NCBI GenBank assembly: GCA_020148025.1
Contig: JAHCRH010000003.1
Location: 1-57,773 of the forward strand
Length of the DNA stretch: 57,773 nucleotides
Direction of reading: 5' to 3'
Origin: Patescibacteria group bacterium
GTDB taxonomy: Bacteria; Patescibacteriota; Minisyncoccia; Minisyncoccales; JAHCRE01
Shown: piece after piece, positions 45,195 to 53,521 of the stretch
How positions within the stretch are numbered: the stretch's first letter is position 1
Layout of the letters: each line of letters opens with the position of its first letter
The notes under the pieces: model-generated
What the model was told of the DNA's origin: nothing
What the model saw: only the letters and a program-made list of their open reading frames with translations
The model's database searches: none
Program-made: the position numbers and the translations under genes

Positions 45195-46739
45195 ATGATA
45201 AGGAAAAAAATAATTTTAATAGCAATCATTGCTATTCTCGTAATAATTTTTGGAGTTTACCAAGGTTTCATTAAAGAGGAGAAACCAAGTTTTGCTTTGG
45301 CTGAAGTCTCTCGAGGAGATATTTTCCAAGAGGTTTCAGAGACAGGCACAGTTAAGAGGGGAGAAGAGATAAACCTTAGTTTTAAGAATGCTGGTCGAAT
45401 TGAAAAAATATATGTTAAGGTTGGAGATTTAGTGAAATCTGGCCAGGAATTGGCAAAACTTGGAACAACCCAGCTCTATCTTCAACTTGACGAGGCTAAA
45501 GCCAACGCTGAAGCTCAAAAAGCAAAGTTAATAGAATTACAAAAAGGTACTAGACCCGAAGAAATCCAAATTAGCCAAACCCTCTTGGATAAGGCAAAAA
45601 CTGATTTAGATAATTTGTATCGCGATGTATCAGTTATTTTAAATCAAGCTTATAATTTAGCTGATAATGGAATTAGACAACGGATTGCAGCATTATTTCT
45701 ATATAGAGCAGAGGCAACAACACCATATTATGACCTGACTTATAAATATTGCAACGACCAAGCAGCTAACGATTCTACTTATCTGAGAAAAATTGTCGAA
45801 GACGAATTAAATATCTGGCGAACTGAACTTCAGAATTTGAATGATAACCCAAAAATACTTGATGAGGCTATTACTAAAACGGAAGAGTATTTGACGGTGT
45901 TGCAAAACTTTCTCAACAGGTTAAACGATACATTGACTAGCGATTGCAAGCTTAGCTCTGAAGATCTAAATAAAATTAATACCTATAAATCAGCGGTCAA
46001 TTTAGCTTTAACAGATGTAAATACAGCTTTTACTTCTGTTTACAGCCAGAGAAAGGTTATCGAAGCACAAAAATTAATTATTCAAAACCATCAGGAGCAA
46101 CTTAATCTTAAATTAGCCGGTAGCACGTCTGAGCAAATTACTTATCAAGAGGCTTTACTAAAACAGGCAGAAGCAAAAGTGGCTCTTTTGCAAAATCAGA
46201 TTCAAGAAACTACGATCATCAACCCCACCGAAGGACAGATTACAAAGGTAAGCAAAGAATTAGGGGAGATGGTTCAAGTGGCTGAGGCAGTTATTTCTTT
46301 GATTCCTACTAGTCCCTTTCAAATAAAAGTAGATATTTATGAAGAAGACATTGTTGAAATAGATGTTGGTAATTCGGTAGATATTACTCTTACTGCTTTT
46401 CCCGGCCAGATTATAAAGGGCAAAGTGGTCTCTATAGATCCAGCCGAAAAACTAATCGAAGGGGTAGTTTATTATGAGATAACTATTGATTTTGAAGGAA
46501 TCAAGGAGGGAATAAAACCAGGAATGACTGCCGATGTTGTTATTAGAACTGCTTTTAAAGAAAATGTCTTAATTATCTCTGAAGATGCCATTCAGAAAAA
46601 GGACGGTAAAATTGTAGTTCAGGTTTCTAAAAATGGCCAAATAGAAGAGCGAGAAATAAAAATTGGTCTTTTGGGCAGTAACGATATGGCTGAGGTCATT
46701 TCTGGCCTAAAGGAAGGGGAGGTGGTAGTTTTAAGATGA
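45195..46739 (+). CDS. HlyD/MacA-type periplasmic adaptor
   Basis: Membrane fusion protein: N-terminal anchor (about 7-24), barrel-sandwich hybrid start SFKNAGRIEKIYVKVGDLVK in part (about 57-75), a long coiled coil (about 90-350), and the return TIINPTEGQITKVSKELGEM, then a beta-barrel (VDIYEEDIVEIDVG, TLTAFPGQIIKGKV). It precedes an ABC ATPase and a MacB-type permease, overlapping by 4 bases, so the three form an exporter. A Gram-positive-like or CPR cell has no TolC partner visible here. The substrate is unknown. Confidence 0.88.
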   Translation: MIRKKIILIAIIAILVIIFGVYQGFIKEEKPSFALAEVSRGDIFQEVSETGTVKRGEEINLSFKNAGRIEKIYVKVGDLVKSGQELAKLGTTQLYLQLDEAKANAEAQKAKLIELQKGTRPEEIQISQTLLDKAKTDLDNLYRDVSVILNQAYNLADNGIRQRIAALFLYRAEATTPYYDLTYKYCNDQAANDSTYLRKIVEDELNIWRTELQNLNDNPKILDEAITKTEEYLTVLQNFLNRLNDTLTSDCKLSSEDLNKINTYKSAVNLALTDVNTAFTSVYSQRKVIEAQKLIIQNHQEQLNLKLAGSTSEQITYQEALLKQAEAKVALLQNQIQETTIINPTEGQITKVSKELGEMVQVAEAVISLIPTSPFQIKVDIYEEDIVEIDVGNSVDITLTAFPGQIIKGKVVSIDPAEKLIEGVVYYEITIDFEGIKEGIKPGMTADVVIRTAFKENVLIISEDAIQKKDGKIVVQVSKNGQIEEREIKIGLLGSNDMAEVISGLKEGEVVVLR

Positions 46740-47467
46740 AACCTATGAGCGAGGACCCGATAATAAAACTGGAAAATGTCTGGAAGGTTTATCAATTAGG
46801 GAAAGTAGAACTTACGGTTTTAAGAGAAATAAGCCTGGAGATCGCTCCGGGTAGTTTTGTATCAATCTTGGGTCCCAGCGGTTCAGGCAAATCAACTCTT
46901 TTAAATATTATTGGACTTTTGGATACTCCCACTAAAGGGAAGGTTTTTTTAGAAAGGCAAGACACTTCTCGGTTTTCAGAAGATGAGTTAGCTCAGATTA
47001 GAGGTAAAAAAATTGGTTTCGTTTTTCAACAGTTTAATTTACTACCCAATCTTAACGCTCTTGAGAATGTAATGATACCTATGGTTTTTCAGGGCATTCC
47101 TGAAAATAAAAGAAGGGGAAAAGCTAAATTTCTTCTTTCTTCTGTTGGTCTGGGAGAAAGGGTTTTTCATCGACCTAGCGAGCTTTCGGGTGGCGAACAA
47201 CAGAGGATAGCCATTGCTAGATCTTTAGCCAATAATCCCGAGGTTGTCATTGCTGATGAACCAACCGGTAATTTAGATTCGGTAACTGGTCAGAAAATAA
47301 TGGAAGTTCTAATCAACCTTCATAAAGAAGAGGAAAAAACCATTATCGTTGTAACTCATGATCCTAATATCGCAGATTACAGCGAGAAGATAATTAACCT
47401 TAAAGATGGTCAAATAGCATCTGATCATCTGGCGGGAAAGAAAATGCTTTGGGAAAGAAAAAAATAA
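46736..47467 (+). CDS. MacB-type ABC transporter ATPase
   Basis: LolD/MacB ATPase family. Walker A GPSGSGKST (about 45-53), Q-loop FVFQQFNLLPNL, signature LSGGEQQRIAIARSLANNPE (about 147-166), Walker B VVIADEPTGNLD (about 167-178), switch VVTHD. Start overlaps the adaptor stop; an in-frame ATG at 46745 is possible. Followed by the permease after 64 bases. Confidence 0.95.
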   Translation: MKPMSEDPIIKLENVWKVYQLGKVELTVLREISLEIAPGSFVSILGPSGSGKSTLLNIIGLLDTPTKGKVFLERQDTSRFSEDELAQIRGKKIGFVFQQFNLLPNLNALENVMIPMVFQGIPENKRRGKAKFLLSSVGLGERVFHRPSELSGGEQQRIAIARSLANNPEVVIADEPTGNLDSVTGQKIMEVLINLHKEEEKTIIVVTHDPNIADYSEKIINLKDGQIASDHLAGKKMLWERKK

Positions 47468-47492
47468 GAACCTTTCGCTCCGCTCAAGAACC
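47466..47492. repeat. GC-rich short repeat before the permease gene
   Basis: TTCGCTCCGCTCAAG, similar to the GCGAAGCGAG element at 44140 in reverse orientation. Confidence 0.4.
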
Positions 47493-47531
47493 TTGATTCG
47501 CTAATGTATAAATATATAGTCTTGAATTAAT

Positions 47532-48743
47532 ATGTTAATAGAATATTTTAAAATAGCAATTAAGAATCTTAGAACCCGACCCCTAAGAAGCTGGTTGACA
47601 ATTCTGGGTATTGTTATTGGTGTTTTTTTAATAATGTCTCTGCTTTCCTTAAGTGAAGGATTAAAGGCAACTGTTCTTAAGCAATTAAGAGCGATAGGTA
47701 AAGATATTGTTATGATTATACCCGGCAACTTATCTGATGTAATGACTACATTTCTTGGAGGCGCAGAACTGACAGAAGATGACTTAAATGCGATAAGAAA
47801 GACTAGGGGAGTGGAAATAGTTATTCCTAATGTTTATAAAGCAGAAATTATGAAATCCCAAGGCGAGAGTAAGACCGTTCTCTTGTTTGGAATTGATTTA
47901 AAAAATGCCTTAGAGATCTATGAAGAAGATTTAGGTTTTGATATGTCTGAAGGCCGTTGGCCAGAAGCTGGAAAAAGAGAACTTCTAGTTGGTAGTTTAG
48001 TGCCAGAAGAAATTTTCCCTGGTTTGAAGACAGGGACAAGAGCTACTATAAAAGGAAAGCAGTTCGAAGTTGTTGGAATATTAAAATCTTTAGGAAGCAG
48101 ACAAGATGATTCTATGATTGGTGTCGATTTGGATATTTTTCGTGGAATTACAGGCAAAAAGGATGGTGCGCCCCAGGCCATTGCTAAAATTGCATCCGGA
48201 TTTTCTCCTGAAGAAGTAGCAGAAGATATAAAGGAGAATCTTTTGGAAACAAGAAGAAGACAAAGAGGAGAAGAAGAGGGTTCTTTTTCTGTTTTAACCA
48301 ATGAGGCAATGAGTGGAATGGTTAGTAACATTATGGGTGTAATTCAACTTGCAGTTTTCGCCTTTGCCAGTATTGCAATGATTGTCGGTGGAATTGGGAT
48401 AATGAACACAATGTATACTTCTGTCCATGAGCGAACTCGAGAGATAGGAATTTTAAAAGCAGTGGGAGCGAAAAAATCGACCATAACCACTATTTTCTTG
48501 ATTGAAGCAGGTGTTATCGGTCTGGTAGGAGGGATAGGAGGAATGATATTGGGATTGGGATTAGCTAAATTAATTGAACTTGTTGGTCAGGTTCATCCAG
48601 TTTTCTATATCTCAGCTGCTATCTCCCCCGGTCTCATTATTTTTGGCTTAACATTTTCTTTTTTGATTGGATGTCTCTCCGGATTTCTTCCAGCTAGAAG
48701 TGCAGCAAAGCTTAAACCGGTCGATGCTCTTCGTTACGAATAA
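47532..48743 (+). CDS. MacB-type ABC transporter permease (FtsX family)
   Basis: 403 residues: N-terminal helix (about 20-42) after RTRPLRSWLTILGIVIGVF in part, a large extracytoplasmic MacB_PCD domain (about 50-240), then three helices in the FtsX domain (about 262-290, 315-345, 360-385), with GGIGIMNTMYTSVHERTREI in part and the end LSGFLPARSAAKLKPVDAL. ATG at 47532. With the two genes before, it forms a tripartite-like exporter; the family moves peptides, lipoproteins or antibiotics. Confidence 0.93.
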   Translation: MLIEYFKIAIKNLRTRPLRSWLTILGIVIGVFLIMSLLSLSEGLKATVLKQLRAIGKDIVMIIPGNLSDVMTTFLGGAELTEDDLNAIRKTRGVEIVIPNVYKAEIMKSQGESKTVLLFGIDLKNALEIYEEDLGFDMSEGRWPEAGKRELLVGSLVPEEIFPGLKTGTRATIKGKQFEVVGILKSLGSRQDDSMIGVDLDIFRGITGKKDGAPQAIAKIASGFSPEEVAEDIKENLLETRRRQRGEEEGSFSVLTNEAMSGMVSNIMGVIQLAVFAFASIAMIVGGIGIMNTMYTSVHERTREIGILKAVGAKKSTITTIFLIEAGVIGLVGGIGGMILGLGLAKLIELVGQVHPVFYISAAISPGLIIFGLTFSFLIGCLSGFLPARSAAKLKPVDALRYE

Positions 48744-48762
48744 AAGCATACTAACATTAGAA

Positions 48763-48786
48763 TGTTAATATGTTAAAATGTTAATA
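48763..48786. repeat. Octamer repeat ending at the pcm start codon
   Basis: TGTTAATA, TGTTAAAA, TGTTAATA, then TG, the end of which is the ATG of pcm. Confidence 0.75.
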
Positions 48787-49421
48787 TGACATCAATTGAT
48801 TCTTTAATAAACGAGGACTGGTTAAGAACTCCGAGAATAATTGAGGCTTTTAAGAAAATTAAAAGAGTTGATTTTTTACCAGAGGATATAAAAAATTTGG
48901 CTGAACTAAATACAGCTTTACCAATAGGCTTTGGCCAGACAATTTCCCAACCCTTAGTAGTTGCTTTTATGATTGAACATCTCCAACCCCGACCAGGAGA
49001 TAACATTTTAGATATTGGTTCAGGATCTGGCTGGACAACAGCTTTATTAGCTGAAATTGTAGGGGGACAAGGAAAAGTTTTTGGTATGGAGATAATTCCA
49101 GAATTGAAGGAATTCGGTAAGGAAAATGTTTCAAAATATAATTTCGTCGAGAAGAAGATTGCTGAATTTATTTGTGCTGATGCTTCAAAAGGTTATCCTA
49201 ATATGGCCTCTCATCCTGAGCTTGCCGAAGGGTTCGATAAGATTTTAGCTTCAGCTTCAGCAAGAAGAATGCCTCGGGTTTGGAAAGAGCAGTTAAAGAT
49301 TGGTGGGAGAATTGTGACGCCAATAGGTACTTCAATTTGGGTCTTTATAAAGAAATCAGAGAAAAAATTCGCTGAGATTGAATTCCCAGGCTTTATTTTC
49401 GTCCCCTTAGTTGAAAAATAA
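48786..49421 (+). CDS. pcm: Protein-L-isoaspartate O-methyltransferase
   Basis: Repairs isoaspartate in ageing proteins with AdoMet. RVDFLPED (about 24-31), the PIMT region LPIGFGQTISQPLVVAFMIE (about 42-61), AdoMet motif I NILDIGSGSGWTTALLAE (about 72-89), GMEIIPELKEFG, and GGRIVTPIG. A palindrome-like insert (49205-49236) adds MASHPELAEG before FDKI, where relatives read GYPEKAPFD. Length 211 is normal. A TTG start for mltG lies inside the end of this gene, but I prefer the ATG after it. Confidence 0.93.
   Translation: MTSIDSLINEDWLRTPRIIEAFKKIKRVDFLPEDIKNLAELNTALPIGFGQTISQPLVVAFMIEHLQPRPGDNILDIGSGSGWTTALLAEIVGGQGKVFGMEIIPELKEFGKENVSKYNFVEKKIAEFICADASKGYPNMASHPELAEGFDKILASASARRMPRVWKEQLKIGGRIVTPIGTSIWVFIKKSEKKFAEIEFPGFIFVPLVEK
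49205..49236. repeat. CATCCTGAGCTTGCCGAAGG element in pcm
   Basis: An imperfect palindrome of a type that is common between and within genes of many uncultured bacteria. In frame here. Confidence 0.6.
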
Positions 49422-49422
49422 T

Positions 49423-50457
49423 ATGAGGCATTTTTTTATTTTTTTATTTTTAGTTTTTATCTTTTGTGTTTTTCTTTGGCAAGGGATTTATTTAGCAAAA
49501 GATTTGACCTCTTTTGAAGAAAAAATGTTTTTGGTTGAAAAAGGACAAAATATTTTTCAAATCGCTGAGAATTTAGAAAAAGAAAATTTAATTAAACATA
49601 GATTTTATTTTGAAACATACCTATTTTTGATAGGGAAACCAAAAAAACTCCAGGCAGGAGAGTATTTGCTTTTTTCTTCAATGACAATTCCCGAAATTAC
49701 AAGAAAAATTGTTTCAGGTGATGTGATAAAAGAAAAAATTACCATTATTGAAGGTTGGAATCTCAGAGATATTGGCTGGTATTTAGAGAATGGGGGATTG
49801 TTTCAGGCTGAAGAACTTTTTGAAATTGCCGGTTTTCCGTTAATTGATTATTCTAAGGTAACCGATTTACCTCCACCAATTGATTTTTCTCAAGAATTTG
49901 AATTTCTGAAAGATAAACCCAAAAATTTAGGATTGGAAGGTTATCTTTTTCCCGATACTTATGAAATATCAAGAGGGGAGAGTCTTGAGGAGATTGTCAA
50001 AAAAATTCTTAAAAATTTTGAGAAGAAACTGAAGCCGGAACTGAGAGAGGAGATTAATCGTCAAGAAAAAACAATTTTTGAGATAGTAACCATGGCCTCC
50101 CTAATTGAAAAGGAAGTGAAGACACAAGAAGACAGAGAGCGGGTCTCTGGAATCTTGTGGAAAAGATTAAACAATAATATTCCCTTACAGGTTGACGCAA
50201 CAATAACTTATATTACTGGTAAAAAAACGATTAAAATTTCAAGAGAGGAAACTCAAATTGATTCGCCTTATAATACCTACAAATACAGAGGTTTACCCTT
50301 GGGTCCAATTTGTAATCCAGGTCTTGAAAGTATTTTAGCTTCATTGTATCCTAAAGCAAGCGAGTATTGGTACTATTTATCTACTTCCGAAGGAGAAACT
50401 ATTTTTAGCAAAACCCTAGAGGAACACAACGTCGCCAAATCAAAATATTTAAAATAA
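49423..50457 (+). CDS. mltG: Endolytic transglycosylase MltG (YceG family)
   Basis: Membrane-anchored lytic transglycosylase that cuts new glycan strands and sets their length. N-terminal helix (about 1-20), LysM-like region, then GLEGYLFPDTYEISRGES (about 173-190), ASLIEKEVKTQEDRERVSGI in part with catalytic Glu (about 230-236), PLQVDATITY, SPYNTYKYRGLPLGPICNPG in part, and a final EGETIFSKTLEEHN. Length 344. ATG at 49423 is chosen over TTG at 49411. Confidence 0.94.
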   Translation: MRHFFIFLFLVFIFCVFLWQGIYLAKDLTSFEEKMFLVEKGQNIFQIAENLEKENLIKHRFYFETYLFLIGKPKKLQAGEYLLFSSMTIPEITRKIVSGDVIKEKITIIEGWNLRDIGWYLENGGLFQAEELFEIAGFPLIDYSKVTDLPPPIDFSQEFEFLKDKPKNLGLEGYLFPDTYEISRGESLEEIVKKILKNFEKKLKPELREEINRQEKTIFEIVTMASLIEKEVKTQEDRERVSGILWKRLNNNIPLQVDATITYITGKKTIKISREETQIDSPYNTYKYRGLPLGPICNPGLESILASLYPKASEYWYYLSTSEGETIFSKTLEEHNVAKSKYLK

Positions 50458-50495
50458 ACTCTCTACGAGAAGTGTTCTCGTAGTATTGTAAAAAT

Positions 50496-51044
50496 ATGGC
50501 AGAAAAAATTTTAGAAAATAAAAAAATAGCAATGATTATTGCTTTTAGAAATTTCAGAGATGTCGAATATTTTATTCCCAAAGAGATTTTAGAAAAAGCG
50601 GGAGCAAAAATAACTAGTGTTAGCACGAAATTAGGAACAGCTATTGGGGCTGATGGGGGAGATGTTGACATAGATTTAACTTTGGAAGATTTGAATCCGA
50701 CTGGTTTTGATGGAATAGTTTTTATTGGAGGTCCAGGATGTCTTGAATATTTAGATAATGAAAATTCTTATAAAATCGCCAGAGAAACAGTGAAACAAAA
50801 TAAAGTTTTGGGTTCAATTTGTATATCGCCAGTAATTTTAGCCAAAGCTGGAGTATTATCTGGCAAACGGGCAACTGTCTGGTCAGGCCCATTGGATAGG
50901 GGACCAATTAAAACTTTGGAAGAAGGAGGAGCAATCTATCAAGACTCTTCGGTGATAGTTGATGGAAAGCTGATTACCGGTAATGGTCCAGCAGCTGCCA
51001 AAGAATTTGGAGAAAAATTAGTTGAGGGGTTGACAGAGGAATAA
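50496..51044 (+). CDS. DJ-1/PfpI family protein
   Basis: Rossmann-like fold: IAMIIAFRNFRDVEYFIPKE in part (about 11-26), GFDGIVFIGGPGCLEYLDN (about 69-87), and the nucleophile elbow LGSICISPVILAKAGVLSGK (about 105-124) with Cys at about 109, ending DGKLITGNGPAAAKEFGEKL in part. Members are deglycase, protease or chaperone-like; which applies here is unknown. Length 182 is normal. Confidence 0.9.
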   Translation: MAEKILENKKIAMIIAFRNFRDVEYFIPKEILEKAGAKITSVSTKLGTAIGADGGDVDIDLTLEDLNPTGFDGIVFIGGPGCLEYLDNENSYKIARETVKQNKVLGSICISPVILAKAGVLSGKRATVWSGPLDRGPIKTLEEGGAIYQDSSVIVDGKLITGNGPAAAKEFGEKLVEGLTEE

Positions 51045-51065
51045 AAACAAATATAATTAAAAGAA

Positions 51066-51132
51066 GCCACAGACAATAGGCATTTAAGACCTATCGAGGC
51101 AATGAATTTAGGGTTAGACTCCCTACTGTCTG
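51066..51132 (+). promoter_or_regulatory. L10-type leader of rplJ-rplL
   Basis: CAGACA (51070-51075) pairs with TGTCTG (51127-51132), enclosing ATAGG/CCTAT (51076-51094) with the family-like CTATCGAGG run, and TAGGG/CCCTA (51109-51125). Position and motif fit the ribosomal L10 leader that L10(L12)4 binds. The right arm of the outer stem is also the left arm of the terminator that follows. Confidence 0.75.
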
Positions 51133-51150
51133 CGGTAGCAGACATTTTTT
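51127..51150 (+). terminator. Attenuator terminator of rplJ-rplL
   Basis: TGTCTGC-GGTA-GCAGACA and six T. It cannot form when the L10 leader outer stem (51070-51075 with 51127-51132) is closed. Confidence 0.8.
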
Positions 51151-51176
51151 GTTTATTGTTAATTGTTTATTGACAT
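51149..51176. repeat. Heptamer repeat before rplJ
   Basis: TTGTTTA, TTGTTAA, TTGTTTA, TTGACAT, ending just before the ATG at 51178. Confidence 0.75.
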
Positions 51177-51177
51177 T

Positions 51178-51696
51178 ATGGCTTTAACTCGCGAACAAAA
51201 AGAAAAAATTATTGAAGATTTAAAGGAAAAGGTTGAAAAGCAGAAAATAACAATTTTTGTTAATTTTAGTGGTTTAAAAGTAAAAGATTTTTTTGAATTG
51301 AAGAAAAAATTGAAGTCGGCTAATTCTCAATTAAAAGTGGCAAAAAAAACTTTACTCAATCTTGTTCTTAAGGATTATGATTCTGCTTTTTTCCAAGAAG
51401 CAGCAAAATTGAGGGGGGAAATAGCAGTTATTTTTGGGTTTGAAGAAGAAATTTTACCAGCTAAAATTGTTCACCAGTTTTCTTTAGAAAATCCCAAATT
51501 GAAAATCCTGGGAGGCTATTTTGAAGGAAAATTTAGAGAACCAGACGAGATAATCACTTTAGCCGAACTTCCCAGTCTGAATGAACTTTTAGCGCGATTG
51601 GTGAAAAACATATCAGCTCCAATTTCAAATTTTGTTAATATTTTAGGGGGAAATATAAAAAATTTGGTTTACCTATTAAGCACAATTAAAAAGTAA
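51178..51696 (+). CDS. rplJ: Ribosomal protein L10 (uL10)
   Basis: Base of the L7/L12 stalk. ALTREQKEKIIEDLKEK at the start, IFVNFSGLKVKDFFELKKKL (about 25-44), LRGEIAVIFG, then the C-terminal L12-binding helix region PSLNELLARLVKNISAPISN in part. ATG at 51178 is preferred to the upstream frame extension at 51163, which lies in the repeat. Leader with attenuator precedes it. Confidence 0.95.
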   Translation: MALTREQKEKIIEDLKEKVEKQKITIFVNFSGLKVKDFFELKKKLKSANSQLKVAKKTLLNLVLKDYDSAFFQEAAKLRGEIAVIFGFEEEILPAKIVHQFSLENPKLKILGGYFEGKFREPDEIITLAELPSLNELLARLVKNISAPISNFVNILGGNIKNLVYLLSTIKK

Positions 51697-51746
51697 GTAT
51701 TTAGGTGCTTAGCTTCTAGGTAATTAGTCATATTCGAGATCTGGGA

Positions 51747-51774
51747 ACCTAGAACCTAAAACCTAGAACCTAAA
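51747..51774. repeat. Heptamer repeat between rplJ and rplL
   Basis: ACCTAGA, ACCTAAA, ACCTAGA, ACCTAAA; ends 4 bases before the rplL ATG. Confidence 0.9.
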
Positions 51775-51778
51775 CTTT

Positions 51779-52240
51779 ATGGTCGAAAAAAAAGAAAAAG
51801 AACCCAAAAAAATTGACCCCGAAAAATCAGCTAAAGCAGATAACGGGGTAAAGGTTCCAGAAAAATTTAAAAAATTGGTTGGAGAAATTGAAAAAATGTC
51901 GATTTTAGATCTGGCTGAGTTGGTAAAGGTTTTAGAGAAAAGATTTGGTGTTTCAGCCGTCCAACCTGTAGTCGCAGCTCCTGCCCCAGCTACTCCGGCA
52001 GTTGCCGAGGTTGAAGAAAAAACTATTTTTAGTATTTTCTTGAAAGAGATAGGAGATAAAAAGATTGAAGTAATTAAGGCGGTTCGTGATATTACAGGCC
52101 GTGGTTTAAAAGATTCAAAAGATTTAGTTGATGCCACAGCTTCTGGTCCCCAGCTGATTAAAGAAAATGTTAAGAAAGAGGAGGCTGAAGAGATGAAGAA
52201 AAGGTTGGAAACAGCTGGAGCAAAAATTGAATTAAAATAA
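51779..52240 (+). CDS. rplL: Ribosomal protein L7/L12 (bL12)
   Basis: Stalk protein that recruits translation factors. N-terminal dimer helix [20 protein letters not shown] (about 41-60), alanine-proline hinge, and C-terminal globular domain [20 protein letters not shown] (about 81-100), then [11 protein letters not shown] and the end [18 protein letters not shown]. It has an extra K/E-rich stretch of about 35 residues before the usual start. Follows rplJ. Confidence 0.95.
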   Translation: MVEKKEKEPKKIDPEKSAKADNGVKVPEKFKKLVGEIEKMSILDLAELVKVLEKRFGVSAVQPVVAAPAPATPAVAEVEEKTIFSIFLKEIGDKKIEVIKAVRDITGRGLKDSKDLVDATASGPQLIKENVKKEEAEEMKKRLETAGAKIELK

Positions 52241-52257
52241 AACTTCAGTTTTTAATT

Positions 52258-52812
52258 ATGGATTGGATTTTTATTCTCCAGTGCCTTTATTTTTTTCTTC
52301 CCGCCTATTCTGCTAATATGACCCCAACTTTTGCCAAGAAAGGTAAGGTTTTTAAATTCTTGGCAAAACCGGTTGATTTTGGAAAGAAATATCAGGGTTT
52401 TCCAGTTTTTGGTCATCATAAAACCTGGCGGGGAATAATTCTGGGAGTTTTAATTGGTATTTTAGTAGCTTTACTTCAAAGATTTCTCTGGCAATTTCCT
52501 TTTTTTGAAAAATTAAGCTTCCTTAATTATCAGGAAATTAATGTCTTTTTTCTTGGTTTTTTGCTTTCTTTCGGAGCTTTATCGGGAGATTTAATTTCCA
52601 GTTTTTTCAAAAGAAGACAGAAAATTGAGTCGGGAAAATCCTGGATTCCTTTTGACCAAATAAGCTTTGTCATCGGCTCTTTTTTACTAGTCAGTCCTTT
52701 TTTTGAAGTTCAAATTTCAGCCTGGTTAATCATTCTTTTTCTTAGTTTTCTTTTACACATAATTGTTAATCGAATTGGTTTTTGGTTGAAAATTAGTGAT
52801 AGTAAAATGTAA
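52258..52812 (+). CDS. CDP-archaeol synthase-like (CarS/DUF46) membrane protein
   Basis: 184 residues, four to five membrane segments. Family features: FFLPAYSANMTPTFAKKG (about 14-31), DFGKKYQGFPVFGHHKTWRG in part (about 40-59; HKTWRG is the hallmark), GALSGDLISSFFKRR (about 103-117) and WIPFDQISFVIG. CarS activates archaeal lipid precursors with CTP; bacterial homologues have been found, and their substrate is unclear. It is a CTP:phospho-lipid cytidylyltransferase by fold; the substrate is inferred only. CDP-alcohol phosphotransferase and PlsC genes nearby make a role in lipid headgroup synthesis likely. Confidence 0.85.
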   Translation: MDWIFILQCLYFFLPAYSANMTPTFAKKGKVFKFLAKPVDFGKKYQGFPVFGHHKTWRGIILGVLIGILVALLQRFLWQFPFFEKLSFLNYQEINVFFLGFLLSFGALSGDLISSFFKRRQKIESGKSWIPFDQISFVIGSFLLVSPFFEVQISAWLIILFLSFLLHIIVNRIGFWLKISDSKM

Positions 52813-52854
52813 AAATATTGCCTATTTTTTAAAAAAGAGGTATATTTAAATAAT

Positions 52855-53514
52855 ATGTTCAATTCTTTTATTTTTCCAGCAATTAGCCGGGGTTTTTTAC
52901 TCCAGATTTTAGGAGCGTTTCTGGTTTTTATAGTAGGTTTGGTCATCTCCTGGATCATCAGTAAAATAGTGAGGGACTTTTTAAATAAAATCCGTCTTAA
53001 TCGAGTAATAAAAGGGTTGGGTTGGAAGGAAGCTTTTGCTCGGGCAGAAATTAAACTTGATATGGCCAAATTTTTTGGAGAAATTGCTAAATGGTTGATT
53101 TTAATTATTTTTTTAATGGCGGCCTGTGAGATTGTTGAGCTTTCCCAATTTAGCCAACTTTTAGGAAGGATTGTCGATTATTTTCCCAATATCCTTGTTG
53201 CTTCTCTAATTTTCATTGTTACTGTTTTTTTAGTTGATTTTACTTATCGGATTTTTCTTGCCACCACCAAAAAAACTGACAAAAGAACTGAGCTTACTTA
53301 TTCGAGATTTCTTGGGGTGGGAGCTCGCCGGGCAATCTGGGTTTTGGCAACTTTAGCTATTTTATATCAACTCCAAATAGTGCCTGATTTGATTTTAAGC
53401 CTTTTTATTGCCATTTTGGGATTACTCGTTTTGGCTTGCGGAATTGCCTTTGGTTTAGGAGGTAAAGAGATTGCCAAAAAAATCTTAGAAGAGTGGAAAG
53501 AAAAACTTCCTTAA
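52855..53514 (+). CDS. Mechanosensitive-channel-related TM-helix protein
   Basis: 219 residues with four to five membrane segments (about 14-38, 78-95, 113-132, 160-178, 182-203). The repeating pattern of a membrane helix followed by GxGxxxAIxxxxxI-like and AFGLGGKEIAKKIL (about 198-211) is the conserved TM helix of MscS-related proteins (PF05552 type). There is no MscS beta domain, so channel function is uncertain. Starts 43 bases after carS. Confidence 0.75.
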   Translation: MFNSFIFPAISRGFLLQILGAFLVFIVGLVISWIISKIVRDFLNKIRLNRVIKGLGWKEAFARAEIKLDMAKFFGEIAKWLILIIFLMAACEIVELSQFSQLLGRIVDYFPNILVASLIFIVTVFLVDFTYRIFLATTKKTDKRTELTYSRFLGVGARRAIWVLATLAILYQLQIVPDLILSLFIAILGLLVLACGIAFGLGGKEIAKKILEEWKEKLP

Positions 53515-53521
53515 ATGTTTT

